Of a DNA stretch of 64,000 bases, positions 17,366 through 28,043 are shown piece after piece; the first letter of the stretch is position 1, and the number at the start of each line of letters is the position of its first letter. The position numbers were made by a program, and so were the translations under genes. Source of the stretch: Mycobacterium sp. URHD0025 (GTDB lineage Bacteria; Actinomycetota; Actinomycetes; Mycobacteriales; Mycobacteriaceae); contig NZ_AUEQ01000007.1 in assembly GCF_000426065.1 (NCBI RefSeq), positions 124,001-188,000 on the forward strand, given 5' to 3'. The notes beneath the pieces are model-generated. The model had not been told where the DNA came from. It saw only the letters and a list, made by a program, of their open reading frames with translations, and did not search any database.

Positions 17366-18709
17366 TCAGAGATCCCGCAGGATCAGTTCGAGCACGTCGA
17401 GGCCCTCGATCAGCAGTTCGTCACTGATCGTCAACGGCGGCAGAAAGCGCAACACGTTGCCGTAGGTGCCACAGGACAGCACGATCACCCCGGCCGCGTG
17501 GGCGCCGGCGCACAGCGCCTTGGTCAACGCGGGGTCGGGCGTGGTGGTGCCCGCCTCGACCAGTTCGACGGCGATCATCGCGCCGCGACCGCGCACGTCG
17601 CCGATCCGCTCGTCCTCGGCCTGCAGGCGGCTGAGCCGGTCCTTCATCAGTTGCTCGATCTGCTGCGCCCGCGCGACCAGGCCGTCGGCCTCGATCGTCG
17701 CGATGGTCGCCAGCGCGGCCGCACACGCGATCGGGTTGCCGCCGTAGGTGCCGCCCAGCCCGGACACGTGCGGCGAATCCATGATCTCGGCCCGGCCCGT
17801 CACCGCGGACAACGGCAGACCACCGGCGATGCCCTTCGCGGTGACGATGAGGTCGGGATCGATGCCCTCGTGCTCACACGCGAACATCGCACCGGTCCGG
17901 GCGAACCCGGTCTGCACCTCGTCGGCGATGAACACCACGTTGTTGTCGCGGCACCAGCCCAACAACGCCGGCAGGAACCCGTCGGCCGGGACGATGAACC
18001 CGCCCTCGCCCTGGATGGGTTCGATGATCACGGCCGCCAGATTGTCGGGACCCACCTGCTTCTCCATGACGTCGATCGCGCGCCTGGCTGCGAGCGCGCC
18101 ATCGGTGGCCATCTCTTTGCCGAACTCGGCATCGCGGAACGGGTAGGACAAGGGCGCCCGGTAGATCTCTGGCGCGAAGGGGCCGAAGCCGTGCTTGTAG
18201 GGCATGGCTTTGGCAGTCAGGGCCATCGTGAGGTTGGTACGCCCGTGATAGGCGTGGTCGAAGGCGACGACGGCCGGTTTGTGGGTGTAGGACCGGGCGA
18301 TCTTGACCGCGTTCTCGACGGCCTCGGAGCCGGAGTTGAACAGCGCCGAGCGCTTCTCGCCACGCACCGGCGTCAGCTCGTTGAGCTGCTCGCACACGGC
18401 GACGTAACCCTCGTACGGCGTCACCATGAAACAGGTGTGGGTGAACTCGGCGGCCTGGGCCGCAACCGCCTCGACCACCCGCGGAGAAGAGTTGCCGATG
18501 GTGGTGACGGCGATACCGGAGCCCAGGTCGATGAGTCGGTTGCCGTCGACGTCCTCGACGATGCCGCCACCGGCGCGGGCGGCGTACACCGGCATTGTCG
18601 TGCCCACACCGCGCGACACCGCAGCCGATTTCCGGCCGATCAATGCCTCCGATTCGGGGCCCGGGATGGCGGTGGCCAGATGGCGGCTCTGCTCGGGATG
18701 GCTCAACAC
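17366..18709 (-). CDS. gabT: 4-aminobutyrate aminotransferase
   Basis: The 447-residue class III aminotransferase transfers the amino group of GABA to 2-oxoglutarate, giving succinate semialdehyde and glutamate. Pyridoxal phosphate contacts are visible: NSGSEAVENAVK (125-136), the ADEVQTGF aspartate (D263) and the Schiff-base lysine K292 in TAKGIAGGLP. The length is normal. In mycobacteria gabT lies between fadD9 and yajC, as here. It is divergent from yajC. Confidence 0.92.
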   Translation of the reverse strand: MLSHPEQSRHLATAIPGPESEALIGRKSAAVSRGVGTTMPVYAARAGGGIVEDVDGNRLIDLGSGIAVTTIGNSSPRVVEAVAAQAAEFTHTCFMVTPYEGYVAVCEQLNELTPVRGEKRSALFNSGSEAVENAVKIARSYTHKPAVVAFDHAYHGRTNLTMALTAKAMPYKHGFGPFAPEIYRAPLSYPFRDAEFGKEMATDGALAARRAIDVMEKQVGPDNLAAVIIEPIQGEGGFIVPADGFLPALLGWCRDNNVVFIADEVQTGFARTGAMFACEHEGIDPDLIVTAKGIAGGLPLSAVTGRAEIMDSPHVSGLGGTYGGNPIACAAALATIATIEADGLVARAQQIEQLMKDRLSRLQAEDERIGDVRGRGAMIAVELVEAGTTTPDPALTKALCAGAHAAGVIVLSCGTYGNVLRFLPPLTISDELLIEGLDVLELILRDL

Positions 18710-18867
18710 TGCCTCCTGAAGACTGCGAGGGCGGCACCGGAAAGAACGCTTACCGAGCCTAGCCGCGTCGACCGCCTGTCGGCGGCGAATGAGGTGGTCC
18801 GGGTCGGCGGCGGTATCGTGGCCTCGGTCGCCCTGACATATGACCCGACACGAAAGACATAGTTGAC

Positions 18868-19221
18868 ATGGATCTCGTCATTTTCCTGCCCCTGCTGATC
18901 GTCATGGGCGCGTTTATGTTCTTCGCGTCGCGTCGTCAGCGCAAGGCCATGCAGGCGACCATCGACCTGCACAACTCGCTGAAGGTCGGCGATCGCGTGC
19001 ACACCACCTCGGGCCTGCAGGCCACGATCACCGGCATCACCGACGACAACGTCGACCTGGAGATCGCCCCCGGCGTCATCACCACCTGGATGAAGCTCGC
19101 GGTGCGCGACCGCGTCGAGGCCGACACCGAGGACGCTGACGATGCCGACGAGTCGACATCTGCCACCGAACTGACCGAGAGCACCGGTGTCATCGACACC
19201 GACGGTCTCAAAAAAGACTGA
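18868..19221 (+). CDS. yajC: Preprotein translocase accessory subunit YajC
   Basis: The 117-residue protein has one N-terminal transmembrane helix (LVIFLPLLIVMGAFMFFA), the RRQRKA basic turn and the conserved cytoplasmic segment LKVGDRVHTTSGLQATITGI. The acidic tail is longer than in E. coli YajC. YajC joins SecD and SecF in the complex that assists SecYEG. It is the first gene of yajC-secD-secF, with 72 bases before secD. Confidence 0.93.
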   Translation: MDLVIFLPLLIVMGAFMFFASRRQRKAMQATIDLHNSLKVGDRVHTTSGLQATITGITDDNVDLEIAPGVITTWMKLAVRDRVEADTEDADDADESTSATELTESTGVIDTDGLKKD

Positions 19222-19293
19222 CCGCAGAGCACCCAGGACAAGCACGTACCCTTTGCGGTGCTGACGAACTGATCTCGAGGAGACCCTAGAAAC

Positions 19294-21126
19294 GTGGCAT
19301 CGTCTTCGGCGCCGGTGCATCCTGCGCGCTACCTGACACTTTTCCTGGTCCTTCTGATCGGCGTTTATCTGCTGGTGTTCCTCACCGGCGACAAGCAGGC
19401 CAAGCCCAAACTGGGCATTGACCTGCAGGGCGGTACCAGGGTGACGCTGACAGCGCGCACCCCGGACGGCTCGACGCCGACCAGAGAGGCACTCAACCAG
19501 GCCCAACAAATCATCAGTGCCCGCGTCGACGGTCTCGGCGTCTCGGGTTCGGAGGTCGTCATCGACGGCGACAACCTGGTGATCACCGTTCCCGGCAACG
19601 ACGGCAGCGAGGCCCGCAACCTGGGCCAGACCGCCCGCCTCTACATCCGGCCGGTCGTGCACTCGATGCCGGCCAAGCCGCCCGCCCAGCAGGGCCAGCA
19701 GCCAGGCGCACCGGGTGCCCCTGCAGCGCCAGGCGCGCCCGCAGCACCCGGGGTACCGGGCGTGCCCGGGCAGATCCCCGGCTTGGCACCGGGTGCGCCG
19801 GGCGAGGCACCGGCGGCACCGCCTGCAGGCGAACAGCCCGCACCTCCGGCGGGTGAGCCGGCTCCGGCTCCCCAGCCGCGGCCCTATCCGCTGGATCCCC
19901 CGCCCACCCCGGGCGAACCGACTCCCGCCCCGGCTCCTGTCCCGGGTGCACCTGCCCCGGCGCCGGCACCGGGACCGGCCCCTGCGCCGCCCAAGCCGGG
20001 TGACGCCAAGGCCGCTCTGGCCCAGCGCATCTCCGACGAGAAGGAACTGCGGCAGAGCACCAACCCGTCGATCCAGATTCTGGCGCTGCAGTACCAGGCC
20101 ACCCGGTGCGGTGACGAAGACGTGCTGGCCGGCAACGACGACCCGAATCTGCCGCTGATCACCTGCTCCCAGGACGGCCAGACGGTCTACCTGCTGAGCA
20201 AGTCGATCATGAGCGGCGAGGAGATCGCCGACGCCACCTCGGGCCTGAACCAGCAGCAGGGCCAGTACGTCGTCGACGTCACCTTCAAGAGCGGGGGAGC
20301 CAAGACCTGGGCCGACTTCACCGCGGCCAACGTGGGCACGCAGACAGCGTTCACCCTCGACTCGCAGGTGGTCAGCGCGCCCGAGATCCGGGAACCCATC
20401 CCCGGCGGCAACACCCAGATCACCGGCCAGTTCAACTCGGACACGGCCAAGGAACTGGCCAACGTGCTGAAGTACGGCTCGCTGCCGTTGTCGTTCGAAT
20501 CCTCGGAGGCCGAGACCGTTTCGGCGACCCTGGGTCTGTCTTCGATGCGGGCCGGCCTGATCGCGGGCGCCGTCGGCCTGGCCGCGGTGCTGCTGTACTC
20601 GCTGCTGTACTACCGCGTGCTCGGCCTGCTGGTGGCGCTGTCGCTCGTCGCCGCGGGCGCAATGGTTTTCGCGATCCTCGTGCTGCTCGGCAGATACATC
20701 GGCTACACGCTGGACCTGGCCGGTATCGCCGGTCTGATCATCGGTATAGGTACGACCGCGGACTCCTTCGTGGTGTTCTTCGAGCGAATAAAGGACGAGA
20801 TCCGAGAAGGCCGGTCCTTCCGGTCGGCCGTACCCCGAGGCTGGGCGCGCGCCCGCAAGACGATCGTGTCAGGCAACGCCGTTACCTTCCTGGCCGCCGC
20901 GGTGCTGTACTTCCTGGCGATCGGCCAGGTCAAGGGCTTCGCGTTCACCCTCGGCTTGACCACGATCCTCGACATCGTGGTGGTGTTCCTGGTGACCTGG
21001 CCGTTGGTGTACCTGGCGTCCAAGTCCCCGACGATGGCAAAACCTGCCCTCAACGGCCTCGGCGCGGTACAGCAGATCGCGCGGGAACGCCGGGAGGCTT
21101 CGCATGCGACCGCGGGACGGGGATAG
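19294..21126 (+). CDS. secD: Protein translocase subunit SecD
   Basis: The 610-residue RND-type membrane protein uses proton motive force to pull exported proteins. The first helix ([18 protein letters not shown]) is followed by [13 protein letters not shown], the P1 domain and a C-terminal block of five helices with the conserved [20 protein letters not shown]. Residues about 126-236 form a striking Pro/Ala/Gly-rich insert inside the periplasmic domain, seen in mycobacterial SecD but absent from E. coli. GTG 19294 follows GAGGAG. SecF begins four bases after its stop. Confidence 0.95.
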   Translation: MASSSAPVHPARYLTLFLVLLIGVYLLVFLTGDKQAKPKLGIDLQGGTRVTLTARTPDGSTPTREALNQAQQIISARVDGLGVSGSEVVIDGDNLVITVPGNDGSEARNLGQTARLYIRPVVHSMPAKPPAQQGQQPGAPGAPAAPGAPAAPGVPGVPGQIPGLAPGAPGEAPAAPPAGEQPAPPAGEPAPAPQPRPYPLDPPPTPGEPTPAPAPVPGAPAPAPAPGPAPAPPKPGDAKAALAQRISDEKELRQSTNPSIQILALQYQATRCGDEDVLAGNDDPNLPLITCSQDGQTVYLLSKSIMSGEEIADATSGLNQQQGQYVVDVTFKSGGAKTWADFTAANVGTQTAFTLDSQVVSAPEIREPIPGGNTQITGQFNSDTAKELANVLKYGSLPLSFESSEAETVSATLGLSSMRAGLIAGAVGLAAVLLYSLLYYRVLGLLVALSLVAAGAMVFAILVLLGRYIGYTLDLAGIAGLIIGIGTTADSFVVFFERIKDEIREGRSFRSAVPRGWARARKTIVSGNAVTFLAAAVLYFLAIGQVKGFAFTLGLTTILDIVVVFLVTWPLVYLASKSPTMAKPALNGLGAVQQIARERREASHATAGRG

Positions 21127-21130
21127 GCAC

Positions 21131-22435
21131 ATGGCTGCAAAGAGCACCGAAAAGAACAACTCGGCCGACGACACCACCGCCGAGGACGTGACGGACACCT
21201 CGGTGGAGGCGCCGAGCCTCGAGTCCACGTCAGCGGCGCTGCCCAAGCACGGGTTCTTCGTCAGGCTCTACACCGGTACCGGTGCCTTCGAGGTGATCGG
21301 CCGCCGCAAACTCTGGTACGCGATCAGCGGCGTCATCGTCGCGATCTGCATCGCCAGCATGGTGATTCGCGGGTTCACCTTCGGCATCGACTTCGAGGGC
21401 GGCACGAAGGTGTCGATGCCGTCGGCCGGCTCCCAGGGCGTTGTCTCGGTACAGCAGGTCGAGGACGTCTACAGCAAGACCCTCAACCGGACGCCCGAGT
21501 CGGTCGTGCTGGTCGGCAGCGGCGCCTCGGCCACGGTCCAGATCCGTTCGGAGACACTGTCCGAACCCGAGATCGAGCAGTTGCGGACCGCGTTGTTCGA
21601 CGCGTTCCACCCCAAGGGCGGCGACGGCCAGCCGAGCAAGCAGACGATCAGCGACTCGAAGGTGTCGGAGACCTGGGGCGGACAGATCACCCAGAAGGCG
21701 TTGATCGCGCTGGTGGTCTTCCTGGTGCTGGCGTCGATCTACATCGCCTGGCGCTACGAGCGCTACATGGCGATGGCCGCGATGGCCACCCTGGTCTTCG
21801 ACCTCGTCGTCACCGCCGGCGTCTACTCGCTGGTCGGATTCGAGGTCAGCCCGGCCACCGTCATCGGTCTGCTGACGATTCTGGGCTTCTCGCTGTACGA
21901 CACGGTGATCGTGTTCGACAAGGTCGAGGAGAACACCAACGGGTTCGAGCACACCACTCGCCGAACGTTCGCCGAACAGGCCAACCTCGCCGTGAACCAG
22001 ACCTTCATGCGTTCGATCAACACCAGCCTCATCTCGGTGTTGCCGATCATCGCGCTGATGGTGATCGCGGTGTGGCTGCTCGGCGTCGGAACCCTGATGG
22101 ATCTGGCGCTGGTTCAGCTCGTCGGCGTCATCGTCGGCACCTACTCGTCGATCTACTTCGCCACGCCGCTGCTCGTGACCTTGCGCGAGCGCACCGACCT
22201 GGTGCGCAAGCACACCAAGCGGGTGCTCAACCGCCGGGAGAAGGGCGCAGGCGCCAAGGCGTCGACGGCCACCAGGGATGCCGGCGACGCCTCCGACGCT
22301 GCCGACGCCGATACCGGTGCCGAGAAGGTCACGGCGTCGGTCACCCGCGAACCCGCACCTGCGAAGCCGGCACCGGGTGCCCGTCCGGCCCCGCGGACCG
22401 GACGTCCGTCGGGCAAGCGGAACACTCGGCGGTAA
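21131..22435 (+). CDS. secF: Protein translocase subunit SecF
   Basis: The 434-residue partner of SecD has an N-terminal cytoplasmic extension of about 50 residues, the first helix (LWYAISGVIVAICIASMVI), FGIDFEGGTKVSM, a periplasmic domain and five further helices with ILGFSLYDTVIVFDKVEEN. A hydrophilic Ala/Asp/Pro-rich tail of about 75 residues follows the last helix. ATG 21131 is preferred to the upstream in-frame 21104, which lies within secD. It is co-transcribed with yajC, secD and probably the lipoprotein gene that starts five bases later. Confidence 0.95.
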   Translation: MAAKSTEKNNSADDTTAEDVTDTSVEAPSLESTSAALPKHGFFVRLYTGTGAFEVIGRRKLWYAISGVIVAICIASMVIRGFTFGIDFEGGTKVSMPSAGSQGVVSVQQVEDVYSKTLNRTPESVVLVGSGASATVQIRSETLSEPEIEQLRTALFDAFHPKGGDGQPSKQTISDSKVSETWGGQITQKALIALVVFLVLASIYIAWRYERYMAMAAMATLVFDLVVTAGVYSLVGFEVSPATVIGLLTILGFSLYDTVIVFDKVEENTNGFEHTTRRTFAEQANLAVNQTFMRSINTSLISVLPIIALMVIAVWLLGVGTLMDLALVQLVGVIVGTYSSIYFATPLLVTLRERTDLVRKHTKRVLNRREKGAGAKASTATRDAGDASDAADADTGAEKVTASVTREPAPAKPAPGARPAPRTGRPSGKRNTRR

Positions 22436-22440
22436 ATCGA

Positions 22441-24108
22441 ATGGTTCAGTGGCGGGCCCTCGCCCGGGCACGGACAGTGGTGACAGCGGCGACGCTGTCC
22501 GTGGTCGCCGCGATGGGTCTGGCGGCGTGTTCGGACAGCCCGGCCGACGAGATCGACTATGCCGTCGACGGCACCCTGACCACCTACAACACCAACACGG
22601 TGGCCGGAGCCGCATCTGCCGGACCGCAGGCGTTCGCCCGGGCGTTGACCGGATTCGCCTATCACGGCCCAGAGGGCCAGGTGGTCGCCGACAACGATTT
22701 CGGCTCGGTGTCCGTCGTCGGCCGCGCCCCGCTGATCCTCGATTACGTGATCAGCGACAAGGCCGTCTACTCCGACGGCAAGCCGATCACCTGTGACGAC
22801 ATGGTGCTGGCATGGGGCGCACAGTCCGGCCGATTCCCCGGATTCGACGCCGCCAGCCGCGCGGGTTACCGCGACATCGGGTCGGTGGACTGCGAGCCCG
22901 GCCAGAAGCGGGCCCGGGTGTCCTTCGCGCAAGACCGCGGGTTCCTCGACTACGGCCATTTGTTCGCCGCGACCGCGCTGATGCCGGCCCACGTCATCGC
23001 CGACGAGCTCGGCCTCGGCGACGGCGGCGTGGCCACCGCGCTGCAGAACGGTGACCAGCCGACCATCGACCGGATCGCCAAGGCCTGGAACACGGTCTGG
23101 GACCTCAAGCCCGATCTGGACCTCAAGCGATTCCCGTCGTCGGGCCCGTACCGGATCGATTCGGTGTCCAAGGACGGCGTGGTGGTCCTGGTCGCCAATG
23201 ACAAGTGGTGGGGCACCCCGGCGATCACCAACCGGATCGCGGTGTGGCCCCGTGGGGCCGACATCCAGGAGCGGGTCAACCAGGGATCCTTCGACGTCGT
23301 CGACATCGAGTCGGGATCGTCGGGCCTGCTCAACCTGCCCGACGACTATGTCAGCACGGAAAGCCCGTCCGCCGGTATCGAGCAGTTGATCTTCGCGCCG
23401 GGTGGCCCGCTGGCCGCCCCGCCGGCGCGGCGGGCCGTGGCACTGTGCACCCCGCGTGACGTGATCGCGCGTAACGCCGCGACGCCGATCATCAACTCGC
23501 GGCTCAGTCCCGTCAGCGACGACGCGTTCAGTGCGGCCGAAAATGTCGGTGAGGCAGCACAATTCGGTGTAGCCAATCCCGACGCGGCCCGTGCCGCCAT
23601 CAACAACAAGCCGCTCACGGTACGTATCGGATATCAGACGCCCAACGCCAGGCTGGCAGCGACCGTCGGCGCGATCGCGAAATCATGTGCGGCGGCGGGC
23701 ATCACCGTGCAGGACGCCGGATCGGCGACCGCCGGGCCGGTGGCGTTGCGCAACAACGAGTTCGACGGATTGCTGGCAGGCACCGGCGGGGCCGCGGGCA
23801 GCGGCTCCTCGGGTTCTTCGGCGATCGACGCCTACGCGTTCCACTCCGGCAACGGCAACAATCTGCCGGGCTACGTCAACGAGCGCGTCGACGGCATCAT
23901 CGATGCCCAGGCCGTGACGGGCGACCCGAAGGAACTGGCCCGCCTGGCGGGGGAGGGCGCACCGATCCTGTGGAACGACATGCCGACGCTGCCGCTGTAC
24001 CGCCAGCAGCGGACCGTGCTGACTTCGACGAAGATGTACGCCGTGAGCAGTAATCCGACCCGGTGGGGCGCAGGCTGGAACATGGACCGCTGGAAGCTGT
24101 CGACGTGA
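22441..24108 (+). CDS. Family 5 extracellular solute-binding lipoprotein (Rv2585c-like)
   Basis: The 555-residue protein begins with a lipoprotein signal whose lipobox GLAAC places the lipidated cysteine at residue 30. The body resembles oligopeptide-binding proteins of the DppA/OppA class ([18 protein letters not shown], the [12 protein letters not shown] segment, LPLYRQQ near the end). No permease or ATPase genes accompany it. Its conserved place between secF and apt, with overlap on both sides, suggests a housekeeping role or an orphan binding protein. ATG 22441 is the first start after the secF stop. The ligand is unknown. Confidence 0.85.
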   Translation: MVQWRALARARTVVTAATLSVVAAMGLAACSDSPADEIDYAVDGTLTTYNTNTVAGAASAGPQAFARALTGFAYHGPEGQVVADNDFGSVSVVGRAPLILDYVISDKAVYSDGKPITCDDMVLAWGAQSGRFPGFDAASRAGYRDIGSVDCEPGQKRARVSFAQDRGFLDYGHLFAATALMPAHVIADELGLGDGGVATALQNGDQPTIDRIAKAWNTVWDLKPDLDLKRFPSSGPYRIDSVSKDGVVVLVANDKWWGTPAITNRIAVWPRGADIQERVNQGSFDVVDIESGSSGLLNLPDDYVSTESPSAGIEQLIFAPGGPLAAPPARRAVALCTPRDVIARNAATPIINSRLSPVSDDAFSAAENVGEAAQFGVANPDAARAAINNKPLTVRIGYQTPNARLAATVGAIAKSCAAAGITVQDAGSATAGPVALRNNEFDGLLAGTGGAAGSGSSGSSAIDAYAFHSGNGNNLPGYVNERVDGIIDAQAVTGDPKELARLAGEGAPILWNDMPTLPLYRQQRTVLTSTKMYAVSSNPTRWGAGWNMDRWKLST

Positions 24109-24638
24109 GCGACATTGCCAGGGTCTCCCAGCTGGTCGAGAAGATGATCCGGGAGGTCCCCGACTTCCCGGAGCCGGGCGTGCAGTTCAAGGATCTGACG
24201 CCGTTGCTGGCCGACGCCGAGGGCCTGCGCGCGGTGACGGACGCGCTGGCCGCCACGGCGGCCGACGCCGATCTGGTCGCAGGATTGGATGCACGTGGTT
24301 TCCTGCTGGGGGCCGCCGTCGCGACGCGGCTCGGCGTCGGCGTCCTGGCGGTACGCAAGGGCGGGAAGCTGCCGCCGCCCGTGCACAGCGTCACGTATCA
24401 GCTCGAGTACGGCAGCGCGACGCTGGAGATCCCGGCCGACGGGATTGATATCGCCGGGCGCAACGTTGTGATCATCGACGATGTCCTGGCGACCGGCGGG
24501 ACCCTGGCCGCGGCGATGCGGCTGCTCGAGGCCGGTGGTGCCAATGTGCTGAGCGCCGCCGTGGTGCTGGAGCTGGCGGCCCTGGGTGGGCGGGACGTGG
24601 TGGCACCGCTGACGGTCAGCAGCCTCCACACGGTGTGA
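24105..24638 (+). CDS. apt: Adenine phosphoribosyltransferase
   Basis: The 177-residue enzyme makes AMP from adenine and PRPP. The PRPP-binding loop is [13 protein letters not shown], and [12 protein letters not shown] supplies the dipeptide region. GTG 24105 overlaps the lipoprotein stop (GTGA) and gives a normal length; the upstream in-frame ATG 24063 lies inside the lipoprotein gene. The secF-lipoprotein-apt-relA order is standard in mycobacteria and links purine salvage with (p)ppGpp metabolism by position. Confidence 0.93.
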   Translation: MSDIARVSQLVEKMIREVPDFPEPGVQFKDLTPLLADAEGLRAVTDALAATAADADLVAGLDARGFLLGAAVATRLGVGVLAVRKGGKLPPPVHSVTYQLEYGSATLEIPADGIDIAGRNVVIIDDVLATGGTLAAAMRLLEAGGANVLSAAVVLELAALGGRDVVAPLTVSSLHTV

Positions 24639-24679
24639 GGGATATCCTCGAACTCTCAGATGTTGAGCGGGAGGTGACG

Positions 24680-27061
24680 ATGGCCAGCGATCCGGTTACG
24701 GACACAGGTACGGGCCAGACGGTCAAGTTGCCCCCGACGCTGCCACCGTCCACCGACGCCGGTAAGACTCTCGACGCCACGAAGCTTCCTGATACGACCA
24801 AGTCCAGCGCTTCACGCCGGGTACGCGCGCGGCTGGCCCGCCGGATGACGGCGCAGCGCAGTCCGGTCAATCCGGTCCTGGAGCCGCTGGTCGCTGTTCA
24901 CCGCGAGATCTACCCCAAGGCCGACCTGCAGTTGCTGCAGCGCGCTTACGACGTTGCCGAGCAGCGTCACTCCGACCAGCTCCGCAAGTCCGGCGATCCC
25001 TACATCACGCACCCGCTGGCGGTGGCCAATATCCTGGCCGAGCTCGGTATGGACACCACCACACTGGTCGCCGCGTTGCTGCACGACACGGTGGAGGACA
25101 CCGGATACACCCTGGAGGCCTTGACGGCCGAGTTCGGCGCCGAAGTGGGCCATCTGGTCGACGGGGTCACCAAGCTGGACAAGGTGGTGCTCGGCTCGGC
25201 CGCCGAGGGCGAGACGATCCGCAAGATGATCATCGCCATGGCGCGTGATCCGCGGGTGCTGGTGATCAAGGTGGCCGACCGCCTGCACAACATGCGCACC
25301 ATGCGGTTCCTGCCACCCGAGAAGCAGGCGCGCAAGGCCCGCGAGACGCTGGAAGTGATTGCGCCGCTTGCCCATCGTCTCGGCATGGCGACGGTCAAGT
25401 GGGAGCTTGAGGACCTGTCGTTCGCGATCCTGCACCCGAAGAAGTACGAGGAGATCGTGCGGCTGGTCGCCGACCGGGCACCGTCACGCGATACCTACCT
25501 GGCCAAGGTGCGGGCCGAGATCGGCGTGGCGCTGAGCGCGATGAAGATCAACGCGGTCGTCGAGGGCCGGCCCAAGCACTACTGGTCGATCTACCAGAAG
25601 ATGATCGTCAAGGGACGCGACTTCGACGACATCCACGACCTGGTCGGCGTGCGGATCCTGTGCGACGAGATCCGCGACTGCTATGCCGCGGTCGGTGTGG
25701 TGCACTCGCTGTGGCAACCGATGGCGGGCCGGTTCAAGGATTACATCGCCCAGCCGCGCTATGGCGTGTATCAGTCGTTGCACACCACCGTCGTCGGCCC
25801 GGAGGGCAAGCCGCTGGAGGTGCAGATCCGCACCCGGGACATGCACCGCACCGCCGAGTACGGCATCGCGGCGCATTGGCGCTACAAAGAGGCCAAGGGC
25901 CGCAACGGGGTTCCGCACAGCCACGCGGCCACCGAGATCGACGACATGGCGTGGATGCGTCAGCTGCTGGACTGGCAGCGGGAAGCCGCCGACCCCGGCG
26001 AGTTCCTCGAGTCGTTGCGTTACGACCTTGCGGTACAAGAGATTTTCGTCTTCACCCCCAAGGGTGACGTGATCAACCTGCCCACCGGCTCGACCCCGGT
26101 CGACTTCGCCTACGCGGTGCACACCGAGGTGGGGCACCGCTGTATCGGTGCCCGGGTCAACGGCCGGCTCGTGGCGCTGGAGCGCAAGCTCGAAAACGGT
26201 GAGGTCGTCGAGGTGTTCACCTCGAAGGCCCCGAATGCCGGGCCGTCGCGGGACTGGCAGACCTTCGTGGTATCGCCGCGGGCGAAGGCCAAGATCCGGC
26301 AGTGGTTCGCCAAGGAGCGTCGCGAAGAGGCGCTGGAGTCCGGGAAGGACGCCATCGCGCGGGAGGTCCGCCGTGGCGGACTTCCGTTGCAGCGCTTGAT
26401 CAATGCCGACTCCATGGGAGCTCTGGCCCGGGAGTTGCGCTACACCGACGTCTCCGCGCTGTACACCGCGGTCGGCGAGGGCCACGTCTCGGCGCGCCAC
26501 GTCGTGCAACGTCTGCTCGCCCAGTTCGGCGGCGACGACGCGGCCGAGGACGAACTGGCCGAGCGGTCCACTCCGCTGACCATGCCGGTGCGCCAACGCA
26601 GCACCGACGACACCGGCGTCGCGGTACCCGGGGCGCCCGGGACCCTGACCAAACTGGCCAAGTGCTGCACCCCGGTGCCCGGCGACACCATCATGGGCTT
26701 CGTGACCCGCGGTGGCGGGGTCAGCGTGCACCGCACCGACTGCACGAATGCGGAGTCCCTGCAACAACAATCGGAACGCATCATCGAGGTGAACTGGGCG
26801 CCGTCGCCGTCCTCGGTGTTCCTGGTGGCCATCCAGGTCGAGGCCCTGGACCGGCACCGCCTGCTCTCCGATGTCACGCGGGTGCTGGCCGACGAGAAGG
26901 TCAACATCCTGTCCGCATCGGTGACCACTTCCAACGACCGGGTGGCGATCAGCCGGTTCACCTTCGAGATGGGCGACCCCAAACACCTGGGCCACCTGCT
27001 GAGCGTGGTGCGCAACGTGGAAGGCGTCTACGACGTCTACCGCGTCACCAGCGCGGCGTAA
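24680..27061 (+). CDS. relA: Bifunctional (p)ppGpp synthetase/hydrolase Rel
   Basis: The 793-residue stringent-response enzyme makes and degrades (p)ppGpp. Domains: HD hydrolase (HPLAVANIL at 111-119, LLHDTVEDT with H135-D136), synthetase ([31 protein letters not shown]), TGS ([20 protein letters not shown]), a conserved CC-containing segment ([12 protein letters not shown]) and C-terminal ACT ([15 protein letters not shown]). Both catalytic sites look intact. ATG 24680 follows GGGAGGTGA; a GTG at 24635 overlaps the apt stop but lacks support. Confidence 0.95.
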   Translation: MASDPVTDTGTGQTVKLPPTLPPSTDAGKTLDATKLPDTTKSSASRRVRARLARRMTAQRSPVNPVLEPLVAVHREIYPKADLQLLQRAYDVAEQRHSDQLRKSGDPYITHPLAVANILAELGMDTTTLVAALLHDTVEDTGYTLEALTAEFGAEVGHLVDGVTKLDKVVLGSAAEGETIRKMIIAMARDPRVLVIKVADRLHNMRTMRFLPPEKQARKARETLEVIAPLAHRLGMATVKWELEDLSFAILHPKKYEEIVRLVADRAPSRDTYLAKVRAEIGVALSAMKINAVVEGRPKHYWSIYQKMIVKGRDFDDIHDLVGVRILCDEIRDCYAAVGVVHSLWQPMAGRFKDYIAQPRYGVYQSLHTTVVGPEGKPLEVQIRTRDMHRTAEYGIAAHWRYKEAKGRNGVPHSHAATEIDDMAWMRQLLDWQREAADPGEFLESLRYDLAVQEIFVFTPKGDVINLPTGSTPVDFAYAVHTEVGHRCIGARVNGRLVALERKLENGEVVEVFTSKAPNAGPSRDWQTFVVSPRAKAKIRQWFAKERREEALESGKDAIAREVRRGGLPLQRLINADSMGALARELRYTDVSALYTAVGEGHVSARHVVQRLLAQFGGDDAAEDELAERSTPLTMPVRQRSTDDTGVAVPGAPGTLTKLAKCCTPVPGDTIMGFVTRGGGVSVHRTDCTNAESLQQQSERIIEVNWAPSPSSVFLVAIQVEALDRHRLLSDVTRVLADEKVNILSASVTTSNDRVAISRFTFEMGDPKHLGHLLSVVRNVEGVYDVYRVTSAA

Positions 27062-27072
27062 CGGCTACCGGA

Positions 27073-28032
27073 TCAGCCGACGCTCGCCGATGTGATCGTG
27101 ACCGCTGTGGCGGGCCTGCCGTCGCTGCTCCCGTCGGCGACCCCTCCCGCGGCGATCGCGTCGAGAGTGGCCAGGCCCGTCTTGTCGACGGTGCCGAACA
27201 CCGTATAGGTCGGCGGCAGCAGGGAGTCCTCGTACACCAGGAAGAACTGGCTGCCGTTGGTGCCCGGCCCATGGTTCGCCATCGCCACCGTGCCGCGCGG
27301 ATATACGACCGGGCGCTGCACCGCGGGGTCGGAGAGCCGGTACTGGTTGGTCGGGTATTCGTTGGGGAATCGGTATCCGGGCCCACCGGTTCCAGTGCCC
27401 GAGGGGTCGCCGCACTGCAGTGCTGCCAAGTCACCGGTGGTCAGGCGATGGCATCGGGTGCCGTCGAAGAATCCCTGCGCGGCCAGGCTGGCGAAGTTGT
27501 TCACGGTGCACGGCGCTTTGCCGTTGGCCAGCTTGAGCCCGATGCTGCCGCGATCGGTGACGAGGCCTGCGTCCACCGTGGCCGGCTCGGTCGGCACCAT
27601 GCCGGAGTGCGGCGGGGTGGTCGGCGTGACGGCCGGTTCGGTGGTGGCGGGGTACTGGCAGTTGGCGCCGAGGTTCGGCGGAGGCGTGAACGCGGGCAGT
27701 TGCTCACCCGAGCTGGGGGAGCCCGTGTGGCGGTCCTGCCGGGGCATGTTCTCCGCGGCTTTGACGACGACGACGGCGAACACCACTGCCAGCACCACCG
27801 CCACGATCGTCAGCGCCGTCATCACATAGCCGATGACCAGTCCGGCGATCGCAATGCCACGGCCCTGCTCACCGCTGTGTTTGAGCTGCGACAGCGAGAT
27901 GTGTCCGAAGACGATGCCCAGCGGTGCGAACAGGACTGCGCACACCAGTGAAACGACCGCCATGGTGTTCGTCTGGGCGGGCCCCGGATACCCGGCCGGC
28001 TGGTGGCCGCCGTAAGGGGGCGGGAATGTCAA
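27073..28032 (-). CDS. Membrane-anchored cyclophilin-type peptidyl-prolyl isomerase with DUF4190 N-terminus
   Basis: The 319-residue protein starts with a Pro/Gly/Tyr-rich tip and two hydrophobic helices of DUF4190 type (MAVVSLVCAVLFAPLGIVFG and MTALTIVAVVLAVVFAVVVV). A linker leads to a cyclophilin domain: FASLAAQGFFDGTRCHRLTT, GGPGYRFPNE and GTNGSQFFLVY. It probably folds proteins outside the membrane near the Sec channel. It is followed by, and in the same direction as, a paralogue at 28044-28919, so the pair may be a local duplication with different anchors. It converges on relA with 11 bases between. Confidence 0.85.
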   Translation of the reverse strand: MTFPPPYGGHQPAGYPGPAQTNTMAVVSLVCAVLFAPLGIVFGHISLSQLKHSGEQGRGIAIAGLVIGYVMTALTIVAVVLAVVFAVVVVKAAENMPRQDRHTGSPSSGEQLPAFTPPPNLGANCQYPATTEPAVTPTTPPHSGMVPTEPATVDAGLVTDRGSIGLKLANGKAPCTVNNFASLAAQGFFDGTRCHRLTTGDLAALQCGDPSGTGTGGPGYRFPNEYPTNQYRLSDPAVQRPVVYPRGTVAMANHGPGTNGSQFFLVYEDSLLPPTYTVFGTVDKTGLATLDAIAAGGVADGSSDGRPATAVTITSASVG

Positions 28033-28043
28033 CGGTCGCGGAT

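Noticed and set aside
17210-18862. A 550-codon plus-strand frame opposite gabT
   Set aside because: It is antisense to an intact aminotransferase and has no motif of its own.
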